Positions 36,282-48,802 of a stretch of DNA of 64,000 nucleotides are shown in pieces. The DNA is taken from the NCBI GenBank assembly GCA_030657355.1, contig CP131056.1, positions 3,864,501 through 3,928,500 of the forward strand, written 5' to 3'. A program made the position numbers and the translations under genes. The stretch is from Radicibacter daui (lineage in GTDB: Bacteria; Pseudomonadota; Alphaproteobacteria; Radicibacterales; Radicibacteraceae). The notes beneath the pieces were generated by a model. The model ran no database searches, was not told the DNA's origin, and saw nothing but the letters and a program-made list of their open reading frames with translations. Every line of letters begins with the position of its first letter. The first letter of the stretch is position 1.

Positions 36282-36734
36282 ATGTGGCAAGCCCTGTGCG
36301 AGATCATCTTCGGCGCCCCCGCGAACAGCGGCGTGCAGCAGCGTTTCCCGCTACGCCAGCTGGCCCTCATTGCCCTGCTGGCAGAAGCAGCGCTGCGCGA
36401 TGGCCACGCCGACAAACGTGAGTTCGACAGCATCGTCGCCATCGCCGCCCGCCATTTTGGCATGCCCACGGCTGAAGCGAAGGCGCTGACGGAAGCGGCC
36501 TTCAAGCGGGCCGAGCATTCGGTGGATCTTTTCGCCAATGTGCGTGTCATCGTAGCCGACGTGCCGATCGAGGAACGGGCCACGGTGCTGGAGATGCTGT
36601 GGGAAGTGGCGCTTGCCGATGGCGAGCTTGAAGACCACGAAACCGCGCTGATCCGCCGCCTTGTGCCCATGCTGGGCATGAGCGACCGCGACAGTGCGGA
36701 GGCCCGTCAGCGCGTGCTTGCCCGCACCAACTGA
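36282..36734 (+). CDS. TerB-like (tellurite-resistance/DnaJ-associated) protein
   Basis: The 150-residue, all-helical protein shows the TerB pattern: ALIALLAEAALRDGHADKREFDSIVAIAARHFGM, then a second repeat EMLWEVALADGELEDHETALIRRLVPML. Acidic residues following each LxEAAxxDG motif suggest metal binding. The function of these small single-domain proteins is unclear. It is 46 bp downstream of the kinase gene and upstream of dnaN. Confidence 0.8.
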   Translation: MWQALCEIIFGAPANSGVQQRFPLRQLALIALLAEAALRDGHADKREFDSIVAIAARHFGMPTAEAKALTEAAFKRAEHSVDLFANVRVIVADVPIEERATVLEMLWEVALADGELEDHETALIRRLVPMLGMSDRDSAEARQRVLARTN

Positions 36735-36836
36735 TGCCTGCTCGCATATGCGAAGGCAGGGGCGCCGCAGTTTCCTTCCCTCATGCTTTCCTTATGGTAT
36801 AGTACGCCCCCGCACGGCTCGCGCCGCGCGGGCTCT

Positions 36837-36852
36837 CCTTGATTTATCAAGG
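36837..36852. promoter_or_regulatory. Perfect palindrome upstream of dnaN
   Basis: CCTTGAT-TT-ATCAAGG lies 41 bp before the dnaN start, downstream of a possible -10 box (TATAGT, 36798-36803). It could be a protein operator or a leader hairpin; no regulator can be named. Confidence 0.4.
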
Positions 36853-36893
36853 ATTTCCGCCCGTCCCGGACCGCCACTCAGCCAAAGACCGCG

Positions 36894-38015
36894 ATGAAGC
36901 TCACGATCGAACGCGCCGCCCTGCTCCGCTCGCTCAGCCATATCTCCAGCGTCGTTGAACGACGCAACACCATTCCCATCCTGGGGAATGTGCGGCTGGT
37001 GGCCGAGGGCGCCACGCTGAAGCTCACCGCCACCGACATGGATCTGGAAGTGGTCGAGACCTGCCCGGCTCTGGTCGAGCAGGCGGGGGAGACCACCACC
37101 CCGGCCCATACCCTCTTCGACATCGTGCGCAAGCTGCCCGACGGCAGCCAGGTGGAGCTTTCGCTTTCCGGCGGCGATGGCATGATCACCGTGCGCGCCG
37201 GCCGCTCCCAGTTCCGCCTCGGCTGCCTGCCGGTGGCCGATTTCCCGGTGCTGCATTCGGGTGATCTTTCCACCCACTTCAAGGTCTCGGCCGGCGATCT
37301 GAGCGCGCTCATCGCGCGCACCCGCTTTGCCATCTCGACCGAAGAGACGCGCTATTACCTGAACGGCATCTACTTCCACACCACCAGCGACCCGGAAAAC
37401 CCGATGCTGCGTGCGGTGGCAACCGACGGGCACCGCCTTGCCCGTGTGGAACTGCCGGCCCCGGTGGGCGCCGAGCAGATGCCCGGCATCATCCTGCCGC
37501 GCAAGGCCGTGACGGAGATTGCCAAGCTGCTGGGCGAGGACGAGACGCTGGAAGTCTCCGTCTCCCTCGGCAAGACCAAGGCCCGCATCGAGGTTGGCGA
37601 CGTGACGCTGACCACCAAGCTCATCGACGGCACCTTCCCGGACTATGAGCGCGTGATCCCGACCGGCAATAACAAACACCTGCGTGTGCCGACCAAGGCC
37701 TTTGCCGCCGCCGTCGACCGCGTGGCGACCATTGCCATCGAAAAGACCCGTGCCATCAAGATGAGCATCGGCAATGGCAGCCTCATCCTCTCCGCCACCA
37801 GCCCCGAGGCCGGATCGGCGACCGAGGAGCTGGAGGTTGATTACAGCGAGGGCGGCCAGGAGATCGGCTTCAACAGCCGCTACCTGCTCGACATCACCCA
37901 GCAGGTGACCGGCGAGGAGCTGGAGCTGCAGATGGCAGACAGCGCCTCCCCCACCATCGTCAAGGACGCCAATGACGGCTCGGCGCTTTATGTGCTGATG
38001 CCGATGCGCGTCTGA
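36894..38015 (+). CDS. dnaN: DNA polymerase III beta subunit (sliding clamp)
   Basis: The 373-residue protein is the beta clamp. Its three repeats start MKLTIERAALLRSLSHIS..VVERRNTIPILGNV, and it ends YVLMPMRV, the canonical clamp C-terminus. It encircles DNA and tethers the replicative polymerase. It is followed within 50 bp by recF and then gyrB. dnaA, often found upstream in this cluster, is not in the window; a TerB-like gene is there instead. The ribosome site is weak. Confidence 0.97.
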   Translation: MKLTIERAALLRSLSHISSVVERRNTIPILGNVRLVAEGATLKLTATDMDLEVVETCPALVEQAGETTTPAHTLFDIVRKLPDGSQVELSLSGGDGMITVRAGRSQFRLGCLPVADFPVLHSGDLSTHFKVSAGDLSALIARTRFAISTEETRYYLNGIYFHTTSDPENPMLRAVATDGHRLARVELPAPVGAEQMPGIILPRKAVTEIAKLLGEDETLEVSVSLGKTKARIEVGDVTLTTKLIDGTFPDYERVIPTGNNKHLRVPTKAFAAAVDRVATIAIEKTRAIKMSIGNGSLILSATSPEAGSATEELEVDYSEGGQEIGFNSRYLLDITQQVTGEELELQMADSASPTIVKDANDGSALYVLMPMRV

Positions 38016-38062
38016 CGGGGCGGGCGTTAACCATCAGCGCTCTCTTGCGAAGGGAGACCGGC

Positions 38063-41760
<3,698 letters not shown>

Positions 41761-41786
41761 TCCGGATCAGAGATCACTGTTGAAGA

Positions 41787-41816
41787 GGCCCCGCCGGTAG
41801 CCGGCGGGGCCTTTTT
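41787..41816 (+). terminator. Intrinsic terminator after gyrB
   Basis: GGCCCCGCCGG (41787-41797) pairs perfectly with CCGGCGGGGCC (41801-41811) across a TAG loop, followed by TTTTT. Confidence 0.95.
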
Positions 41817-41942
41817 CATGCCCGCTATTTCTGGGTATGGATCACGCCAAAGTTTGCGCTGGATCAATCGGCGGGGCGTCCGCGCGTCCTAGGATAAGGC
41901 CTGCCGCAACCGGTCCCCGGTTGCGCCGGGAGGTCTTTGGCC

Positions 41943-43661
41943 ATGTACTTCCTTGCCCTTGCTGCCGACTATGATGGCACCCTTGCCCATGACGGTGTCG
42001 TGTCCGCCGGAACACTGGAGAGCCTCAGGCGGCTGAAACAGAGCGGGCGCCATCTGCTGCTGGTCACCGGCCGCGAACTGCCGGACCTGAAGCACCTGCT
42101 GCCCGACCTTTCCCTCTTTGATCGTGTCGTCGCCGAAAACGGCGCCCTGCTTTATGTGCCGGCGACAGGCGAAGAGCGGTTGCTGGCCTCCCCACCGCCC
42201 GAAGCGCTGGTGCAGCGCCTTGCCGAGCGCGGGGTCGGGCCCATATCGGCGGGCCGTGTGGTGGTCGCCACCTGGGAGCCGCATCAGGCGCAGGTGGTGG
42301 AGACGATCCGCGAACTGGGTCTGGAACTTCAGATCGTCTTCAACAAGGGTGCGATCATGATCCTGCCGCCCGGGGTCAACAAGGCGAGCGGGCTGCTGGC
42401 CGCCCTGCATGATCTCAGGCTTTCGCCGCAAAATGCCGTCGCGGTCGGGGATGCCGAAAACGACCACGCGCTATTGAGGGCAAGCGGCTGCGCGGCGGCC
42501 GTCGCCAATGCAGTCGAAGCGCTGAAGGCCGATGCCGATATCGTGTTGACGCGGGACCATGGCGACGGGGTCAGCGAGCTTGTCGATGCCCTGATTGCCG
42601 CCGATGCGCTGATCGCCCCCCGCGCCAAACACGGGCTGCATCTCGGCCATGGGCCGGGCGGGGAAGAGATCGTACTGGAGCCATGGCAGGGCAGCGTGCT
42701 TATCGCCGGCCCCTCCGGCTGCGGAAAATCCACCCTCGCCACCGCCCTTACCGAAAAGATGACCGAGCGCTGTTTCGAATTCTGCGTCATCGACCCGGAA
42801 GGCGATTATCCGGGGCTGGAGCACACGGTCGGGGTGGGCGATGCCCGCACGGCGCCGGTGCTGGGCGATGCCATCAGCCTGCTGCGCAATGCCGAGGTCA
42901 ATCTGGTCATCAATACCCAGGCCATGGGCCTTGGCGCGCGGCGGCACCTGCTCGCCGCCCTGTTTGAGGAAACCGCGAGCCTGAAGGCCGAGACCGGCCG
43001 GCCGCACTGGGTCATCATCGATGAGGCGCATCAGGTGCTGCCGGCGGGCAGCGAAATAGACTTGCCGGGCAAGGCCGGAGATATCCCGTCCTCCATTTTC
43101 ATCACGCTCGACCCCGCGGCGATGGCCCACCCCATCCTGAGGTCCGTCCATGTCGTGCTCGCCTTCGGCAGCGCCGCCCCGCACATCCTGCGCAGCATGG
43201 CGCAGGCGCTTGGCATCGAAGCGCCAGAGGTGAGCGCACCGGAGGCCGGCTGCCTTCTCTGGTGGTCGCCCTGGTCAGGAGACCCGCCCGTAACCGTCCG
43301 CCTTTCTATTCCGGAGCAATGTCACAAGCGCCATGCCGGCAAATATGCCGCCGGCGATGTGGGGGCGGAGCGCAGTTTCTGGTTCCGCGGCCCGCACAAG
43401 GAGATGAATATCCGCGCCCGCAATCTCTATGAGTTTCTCGATATCGCGGATGGGGTGAGCGACGCCGTATGGCTCCATCACCTGCAGGCCGGGGATTATT
43501 CGGCCTGGTTTCGCCATGTCATCAAGGACACGACGCTGGCCGTGCAGGCTGCGGCCATCGAGGCCCGGCATCGCTTGAGCGCCAGCGAGAGCCGCCGCCT
43601 GATCGGCAAGGCCATCCGCCGGCATTATGCCGCCCCGGCAGAAAGCCTCTCAGAGCGCTGA
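41943..43661 (+). CDS. HAD-IIB phosphatase fused to a P-loop (HerA/DUF87-like) ATPase
   Basis: The 572-residue protein has two halves. Residues 1-225 are a Cof-like HAD phosphatase: AADYDGTLAHDG (motif I), the Lys of PGVNKASGLLAAL, and AVGDAENDHALLRASG (motif IV). Residues 235-460 form a P-loop ATPase: HGPGGEEIVLEPWQGSVLI.., Walker A GPSGCGKSTLATAL, DPEGDYPGL and Walker B WVIIDEAHQVLP, resembling HerA/FtsK-like or DUF87 ATPases. A C-terminal region (ERSFWFRGPHKEMNIRARNL) has no named family. ATG 41943 follows GGGAGG. The 3' end overlaps the convergent SDR gene by 12 bp. Substrate and role are unknown. Confidence 0.8.
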   Translation: MYFLALAADYDGTLAHDGVVSAGTLESLRRLKQSGRHLLLVTGRELPDLKHLLPDLSLFDRVVAENGALLYVPATGEERLLASPPPEALVQRLAERGVGPISAGRVVVATWEPHQAQVVETIRELGLELQIVFNKGAIMILPPGVNKASGLLAALHDLRLSPQNAVAVGDAENDHALLRASGCAAAVANAVEALKADADIVLTRDHGDGVSELVDALIAADALIAPRAKHGLHLGHGPGGEEIVLEPWQGSVLIAGPSGCGKSTLATALTEKMTERCFEFCVIDPEGDYPGLEHTVGVGDARTAPVLGDAISLLRNAEVNLVINTQAMGLGARRHLLAALFEETASLKAETGRPHWVIIDEAHQVLPAGSEIDLPGKAGDIPSSIFITLDPAAMAHPILRSVHVVLAFGSAAPHILRSMAQALGIEAPEVSAPEAGCLLWWSPWSGDPPVTVRLSIPEQCHKRHAGKYAAGDVGAERSFWFRGPHKEMNIRARNLYEFLDIADGVSDAVWLHHLQAGDYSAWFRHVIKDTTLAVQAAAIEARHRLSASESRRLIGKAIRRHYAAPAESLSER

Positions 43662-44456
43662 GTGACCCTTTACCGCCTCGGCAAGGCCCGCCTTCATATC
43701 GAGAAAACGCTGGTCCACCACCTCCGGCGCCTCGCGGTTAAGGCGGATCATCTTTTCCCGCGCTTCGCCGCCACGGATGACGCTGAAGGCATCTTCCCGC
43801 ACTGCTTCGAGAATGGCATCGGCCACCGCCGCCACCGGCTCGCGGATGAAGCCCAGCTCCGGCCCGGCCTTCGAGCTTTTCATCATCGGAGTATCGGTGG
43901 CGGTGGGATAGGCCGTCAGCACATGGATGCCTTCGCCCTTCAGCTCCCGCCGCAGCGCCTCGCCGAAGCGGGCAAGTCCGGCCTTGGCAGCGGCATAGGT
44001 GGCGTAAAAGGGCGCCCCGACAAGAGCAAGGCCTGAGGCGATGTTGAGCACCAGGCTGTCGCCGCTTTCGCGCAAAGCCGGCAAGGCGGCGCGCGTCAGC
44101 AGGATGGGGGCGAGCAGATCGACGGTGATCATCGCCTCGATCTCCGCTTCGGCGATCTCCTCCAGCCGCCCGGCGCGCACGCCGCCGGCATTGTTGACCA
44201 GTATGTCGATGCCGCCCATCGCCGCCTGCGCGGTGGAGAGGGTGAGTGCCCGCCCCTCGGCCGTGGCGACATCGGCAGAGACGCCGGCAACAGTCGCCCC
44301 GATGGCCTGCAGTTGCAGCACGGCTGCTTCCAGCCGCTCTTCGCCCCGTGCCGTCAGGAACAGCCGGGCGCCGGCCGCGGCAAACCGCTCGGCCAGCGCA
44401 AGACCGATACCGCTGGAGCCGCCGGTGATGAGGATACGCTTGCCCGCCAGTTCCAT
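43650..44456 (-). CDS. SDR-family oxidoreductase
   Basis: The 268-residue short-chain dehydrogenase has TGGSSGIGLALAERF (cofactor), NNAGG, catalytic Ser in NIASGLALVG and YAAAKAG (YxxxK). It is of the DltE/generic SDR type. It is transcribed away from a TetR regulator with a palindromic operator between them, so its expression is probably repressed by that regulator. The substrate is unknown. Confidence 0.85.
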   Translation of the reverse strand: MELAGKRILITGGSSGIGLALAERFAAAGARLFLTARGEERLEAAVLQLQAIGATVAGVSADVATAEGRALTLSTAQAAMGGIDILVNNAGGVRAGRLEEIAEAEIEAMITVDLLAPILLTRAALPALRESGDSLVLNIASGLALVGAPFYATYAAAKAGLARFGEALRRELKGEGIHVLTAYPTATDTPMMKSSKAGPELGFIREPVAAVADAILEAVREDAFSVIRGGEAREKMIRLNREAPEVVDQRFLDMKAGLAEAVKGHSAL

Positions 44457-44507
44457 CGTTTCGCCCCCAGCCCTGCGGGGCGCTATAAGCGCACGCCGCT
44501 TGTATTT

Positions 44508-44523
44508 TAGAACGTACGATCTA
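44508..44523. promoter_or_regulatory. Probable TetR-family operator
   Basis: TAGAACGTACGATCTA is a near-perfect 16-bp palindrome (TAGA..TCTA around CGTACG) in the AT-rich spacer between the divergent SDR and TetR genes. It is placed to control both promoters. Confidence 0.6.
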
Positions 44524-44634
44524 GAATATCTCCGGCCCCGTTCATTGCAAGCCGGGCGGGATCACAACTGCGTTAACCGGCCCACATTGCCGCCCGGATT
44601 CCTGCCAAGGGGCGGCCCAGGAGATGCATCCGGC

Positions 44635-45243
44635 ATGGCCCGGCCCCGGGAATTTGACGAAGACGCCGCGCTTTCTGCCGCCATGCGCTGCTTCTGGTCG
44701 CGCGGGTATGAGGCCACCTCCGTGCGCGACCTTGCCCGCCATATGGGCATTACCGGCGCCAGCCTCTACAACGCCTTTGGCGACAAGCGCGCTCTCTTCC
44801 GCCGCGCGCTGGACCATTATGTTGCCGGCACGCTCGGCGACCGCATCGCCCGCTTCGAGCCCAGCCTGCCGCCACGCGCCGCCATCGGCGCCTTTTTCGA
44901 CGAGGTGGTGCGCCTCTCCGTAAATGACCCCGACCGCAAGGGCTGCCTGCTGATCAACTCCGCGCTGGAAGTAGCGCCGCATGACAGCGAGTTTGCCCAG
45001 GTCATCTCCGGTGTGCTCGGGCAGCTGGAAGGGTTTTTCCAGCGCTGCGTGGCGGCCGGGCAGCGCGATGGCAGCATCACCGACGCGCAACCGGCAGGCG
45101 ATCTTGCCCGCCTGCTGCTGGCAACGCTGATGAGCCTGCGTGTCATGGCCCGCACCCGGCCGGAACCGGCGATGCTGGAGGGGCTGGTGCGCCCTGCGCT
45201 TGCCTTGCTGGATAGCCCCCGCCTGAGCCCTGCCGTCGCCTGA
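44635..45243 (+). CDS. TetR/AcrR-family transcriptional repressor
   Basis: The 202-residue protein starts ARPREFDEDAALSAAMRCFWSRGYEATSVRDLARHMGI, a TetR helix-turn-helix of the group that often controls a neighbouring oxidoreductase. Recognition helix: TGASLYNAFGDKRALF. The C-terminal part (GCLLINSALEVAPHD) is the TetR_C-type ligand domain. ATG 44635 has GGAG about 10 nt upstream. The frame continues upstream across the SDR gene, but that part is shadow. Confidence 0.88.
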   Translation: MARPREFDEDAALSAAMRCFWSRGYEATSVRDLARHMGITGASLYNAFGDKRALFRRALDHYVAGTLGDRIARFEPSLPPRAAIGAFFDEVVRLSVNDPDRKGCLLINSALEVAPHDSEFAQVISGVLGQLEGFFQRCVAAGQRDGSITDAQPAGDLARLLLATLMSLRVMARTRPEPAMLEGLVRPALALLDSPRLSPAVA

Positions 45244-45259
45244 CGGTCAGGCGCCCTGT

Positions 45260-45967
45260 TCAGGCCGCCGGATAGTTCGACGGGAACAGCGCCCGGCGCG
45301 CGTCCTCATCCATCTCGCGCTTGAAGCTTATGCCCTGCCCCGCCGCCCGCGCCCGGGCGACCGCCGGCCGGGCATCGATAGCCGCAAACCAGCGGGCGAG
45401 TTCCGGATAGGCCGCAAGCGGGTTAGCGCCCGGCTCGGCTGTCAGCACCCGGGCCGCGCGGTCCAGCCAGCCCCAGGCGGCGATATCCGCAATCGTCATT
45501 TCCGTGCCGGCGATGAAATCGCGGCCGGCGAGGTGCCGGTCGAGCACGGCATAGTGCCGCTCCGCCTCACGGCGATAGCGGTTGATGGCGTAGGGCAGCT
45601 TTTCCGGCGCGGCATACTGGAAATGCACCGCCTGCCCCGAGAAGGGGCCAAGGCCGCTCGAGATAAAGAACAGCCAGGAAAGCACCTCGCCCCGGTCCGT
45701 CGGCGCGCCGAGAAAACGGCCGGTCTTTTCGGCCAGGTAAAGCAGGATGGCGCCGGAATCGAAGACCCGTACCGGAGTGCCGCCCGGCCCCTCCTCATCC
45801 AGAATGGCCGGCACCTTGCCGTTGGGGTTGATGGCCCGGAAAGCCGCCCCATGCTGCTCGCCCTTGCTGGTATCCACCGGCACCAGTTCGTAAGCGAGGC
45901 CGGTTTCTTCCAGCATCAGCGCAACCTTGGCCGGGTTCGGGGTGGGATGAAAATAAAAGCGGATCAT
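45260..45967 (-). CDS. Glutathione S-transferase family protein
   Basis: The 235-residue protein has an N-terminal thioredoxin-like GST domain (FYFHPTPNPAKVALMLEETGL, NPNGKVPAILDEEG, VFDSGAILLYLAEKTGRFL) and a helical C-terminal domain (TIADIAAWGWLDRA). It resembles the YfcG/Ure2-like disulfide-bond oxidoreductase group, but has Pro/Thr rather than Cys at the usual active-site turn. ATG 45967 is the point where the fold begins. It is convergent with the TetR gene. Confidence 0.85.
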   Translation of the reverse strand: MIRFYFHPTPNPAKVALMLEETGLAYELVPVDTSKGEQHGAAFRAINPNGKVPAILDEEGPGGTPVRVFDSGAILLYLAEKTGRFLGAPTDRGEVLSWLFFISSGLGPFSGQAVHFQYAAPEKLPYAINRYRREAERHYAVLDRHLAGRDFIAGTEMTIADIAAWGWLDRAARVLTAEPGANPLAAYPELARWFAAIDARPAVARARAAGQGISFKREMDEDARRALFPSNYPAA

Positions 45968-46145
45968 CAGGGAGCTCCGGTTGCCGGCAGCGGCTTGCGA
46001 TAGTTTTTGATCGGTCGCTATAAAACAGAGAATTCGCTCTTGCCGCAAGCGTCAAGCGGCCGCAGCGCACCGGGCATGGCCAGCAGGCCGGCGCGGGGTT
46101 ATGAACAGGCAAGGCAAAAACCAAGGCCAACAGGAGAGTGCCCCC

Positions 46146-46973
46146 ATGTCCGTTTCCGCGCTGATCGAGGCCCGTTACGGCGCCGCCGCCGATTTCACCC
46201 TGCCGGCGCTTTCCACCCGGGCCGAGGCGGTGCTGGAGACGGTGCTGTCGCATCGCACCGTGCGGCACTATCGCGATGAAGCCCTGCCGGCCGGGACGCT
46301 GGAGCTGCTGGTGGCTGCGGCGCAGTCCGCCTCCACCACCTCCAACCTGCAGGCCTGGAGCGTGGTGGCGGTGGAAGACCCCGCCCGCCGCGCCCGCCTT
46401 GCCGCCCTTGCCGGCGGGCAGGAGCATGTGGCGCGCGCCCCGCTGGTGCTGATGTGGGTGGCAGACCTTGCGCGCCTGCGTGCCATCGCCCATGCCAACG
46501 GCAAGTCAGGCGAAGGGCTGGACTATGTGGAAAGCTTCCTCATCGCCTCGCTCGATGCCGCTCTTGCCGCGCAGAACGCCGCGGTTGCGCTGGAAGGGCT
46601 GGGGCTTGGCTGCTGCTATATCGGCGGCATGCGCAACCATCCGGAAGAGGTGGCGGTCGAGCTTGCCCTGCCGCCGGACACCTTTGTCACTTTCGGCATG
46701 TCGGTGGGCATTCCGGCAGAAAACCTGACGACGGAGATGAAGCCGCGCTTGCCGCAGGCAGCCGTACTTCACCGCGAGCAATACAGCGCCGCAGGCACAC
46801 CCCGGGCGCTCGACGCCTATGACGAGCGCCTGACCGAGTTCCAGCTGCGCCAGAAGATGACGCCCATCGGCTGGACCCGGCAGATGGCAAACCGCATCGG
46901 CGAGCGTGCCTCCCTCAAGGGGCGCGACCGGCTGAAGGCGGTGCTGCATGCCTTCGGCTTCAGGCTTGGCTGA
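46146..46973 (+). CDS. NfsA-like NADPH-dependent flavin nitroreductase
   Basis: The 275-residue FMN oxidoreductase has the NfsA/FRP signature: SHRTVRHYRDEALPAGTLELL at the N-terminus, AAQSASTTSNLQAWSVVAV, ALEGLGLGCCYIGGMRN and FGMSVGIP, with an extended tail. It would reduce nitro-compounds, quinones or flavins using NADPH. ATG 46146 has GGAGAG 9 nt upstream; an ATG at 46101 lacks a ribosome site. Confidence 0.88.
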   Translation: MSVSALIEARYGAAADFTLPALSTRAEAVLETVLSHRTVRHYRDEALPAGTLELLVAAAQSASTTSNLQAWSVVAVEDPARRARLAALAGGQEHVARAPLVLMWVADLARLRAIAHANGKSGEGLDYVESFLIASLDAALAAQNAAVALEGLGLGCCYIGGMRNHPEEVAVELALPPDTFVTFGMSVGIPAENLTTEMKPRLPQAAVLHREQYSAAGTPRALDAYDERLTEFQLRQKMTPIGWTRQMANRIGERASLKGRDRLKAVLHAFGFRLG

Positions 46974-47126
46974 CCCGATCGGCGCTGTGAGGGCCTCCAC
47001 AATCCCGGATCGCTACACAAGGGTATAAAACATCAAGACAGTCTCAGGCCGGCCGGGCCAGCCTGATTGTGGTGGCACGGCAGGACCGGGGCAAACCCCG
47101 CTCGCCGAACGGGAGTCTTCAAGCCA

Positions 47127-47651
47127 ATGATCGCCTTCATTCCCGAACTCGTCATCGGGCACAGCCTTGTCAGCATCATCGCCCTTGTTGCCGGCGTGCC
47201 CGTGCTGGTGGCCCTGGCTCGGGGCAAGGTCCCGGCCTTCTGGACCTGGCTGTTCCTCATCACCTCGATTGCCACCAGTGCCAGCGGCTATCTCTTCCCG
47301 TTCCACTTCCTCATGCCCTCGCACATCATCGGGGCGGTGGCGCTGATCATTCTGGCCGGGGTGCTGGCGCTGCATTTCTCTGCGCTCACCAGCAATCTGG
47401 CTGCGCTGCTTTACGCCGCCGGCATGGTAGCGAGTTTCTATCTCAATGCTTTCGTCGCCGTGGCGCAGGCCTTCGGCAAGATCGCCGCGCTCCGGGCCCT
47501 CGCCCCGACGCAGAGCGAGCCGCCTTTTGCCATCGCAGAGCTCACCTGCCTGATCGTTTTCATCATTGCCGGCGTTGTTGTTACCAGGGGGTTCATCCGC
47601 CGCCGGCCGCTCGGCGTCACCCTGGCCCAGCCGGCAGAAGCTGCGCGCTGA
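47127..47651 (+). CDS. Small membrane protein, function unknown
   Basis: The 174-residue protein has four or five hydrophobic segments, including LVSIIALVAGVPVLVALA, FWTWLFLITSIATSASGY and LTCLIVFIIAGVVVTRGF. No enzymatic motif is visible. ATG 47127 has GGGAG 11 nt upstream. The upstream frame to 47067 has no hydrophobic start. It is 49 bp before the OsmC gene and may share its transcript. Confidence 0.65.
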   Translation: MIAFIPELVIGHSLVSIIALVAGVPVLVALARGKVPAFWTWLFLITSIATSASGYLFPFHFLMPSHIIGAVALIILAGVLALHFSALTSNLAALLYAAGMVASFYLNAFVAVAQAFGKIAALRALAPTQSEPPFAIAELTCLIVFIIAGVVVTRGFIRRRPLGVTLAQPAEAAR

Positions 47652-47700
47652 ACGCAAGGCGGCGCCACGAACCCCTCACCAAAACTGAGGAGAAGCCATC

Positions 47701-48123
47701 ATGAAGAAGTTCGGAAACGCCGTCTGGGAAGGCGGCCTCAAGGACGGCAAGGGCGCCATCTCCACCGAAACCGGCGCGCTCAAAAGCTACCCTTACGGCT
47801 TTGCCAGCCGCTTTGAGGACAAACCCGGCACCAACCCGGAAGAGCTGATCGGCGCTGCCCATGCCGGCTGCTTTACCATGGCGCTCTCGCTCATTCTGGG
47901 CGAAGCTGGTTTTACCGCCACCAAGATGGAAACCCGCGCCGACGTGACGCTGGAAAAGCTGGCCGATGGTTTTGCCATCACCGCCATCCATCTGACGCTG
48001 CGCGCCACCATCCCCGGCGTGAGTGCAGACAAATTCCAGGAGCTGGCCGGCATGGCCAAGGCCGGCTGCCCGGTCTCCAAGCTCATGAAGGCGCCGATCA
48101 CCCTCGACGCGGCCCTCGCCTGA
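47701..48123 (+). CDS. osmC: OsmC-family peroxiredoxin
   Basis: The 140-residue protein is an OsmC-type hydroperoxide reductase. It has GTNPEELIGAAHAGCFTMALSL with the first reactive Cys and AGMAKAGCPVSKLMKAPI with the second. It detoxifies organic peroxides. It differs from the OsmC-like protein at 8.6 kb, which is closer to the YhfA group. AGGAGAAG precedes the ATG. Confidence 0.92.
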   Translation: MKKFGNAVWEGGLKDGKGAISTETGALKSYPYGFASRFEDKPGTNPEELIGAAHAGCFTMALSLILGEAGFTATKMETRADVTLEKLADGFAITAIHLTLRATIPGVSADKFQELAGMAKAGCPVSKLMKAPITLDAALA

Positions 48124-48170
48124 TCTCACTGCCCGGGCACCGGCCCTCCATGGCGGGGGGCCGGCGCCGG

Positions 48171-48668
48171 TCAGAGCCGGCGGAACATTACCAGCGCATC
48201 CACTTCGCCAAGGCGTGGATGCTCGAAAGCGCCCGGCAGGCGGCCGATGATGCCGAAGCCCATGCGCTGCCAGAGCGCGACCGCGCGCTCATTGGTGCTG
48301 ATGACGAAATTATACTGCATGGCCCGGAAACCGCGGCTGCGGGCCTCCTCCAGCGAATGCTCGCACATGCGCGCGGCGATGCCCCGGCCAGTGGCGCCCG
48401 GCGCGGTGATGTAGCCGCAATTGGCCACATGCGCGCCGCCGCCCTTCTGGTTTGCCTGCATGAAGTAGGTGCCGACCGGCTGCCCGTCTTCCTCGGCCAG
48501 AAACACGAAATGGCCGGACATGAACCAGTAGGAAAGCGCCTCCTCCCGGCTCCAGCCGCTTGGCAGGGCGTAGGTTTCCCCTGCCCGCAGCACCGGCTCC
48601 AGCATCGGCCAGACGGCATCGTCATCGGCGCGTGTGGCGGGCCGAACCGTGAAGGAAGAAACACTCAT
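48171..48668 (-). CDS. GNAT-family N-acetyltransferase
   Basis: The 165-residue protein has the GNAT fold: TVRPATRADDDAVWPML at the N-terminus, the acetyl-CoA loop GATGRGIAARMCEHSLEEA and NERAVALWQRMGFGIIGRLP. The substrate is unknown. ATG 48668 has AGGAA immediately upstream. It is convergent with the osmC gene and divergent from the nitronate monooxygenase gene. Confidence 0.88.
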   Translation of the reverse strand: MSVSSFTVRPATRADDDAVWPMLEPVLRAGETYALPSGWSREEALSYWFMSGHFVFLAEEDGQPVGTYFMQANQKGGGAHVANCGYITAPGATGRGIAARMCEHSLEEARSRGFRAMQYNFVISTNERAVALWQRMGFGIIGRLPGAFEHPRLGEVDALVMFRRL

Positions 48669-48802
48669 CTCATTTCCTGGCTGGAATTTGCCGGCGGGCG
48701 GGCGGAAAAATCGGAGCAAAGCATAGCAGCCGCTGCCCGGCTGACCAGTGCCCCGGCTGCCGATTGCAGCGCCGGGATAAGCAGCATCAGGAGACGCCCC
48801 GC

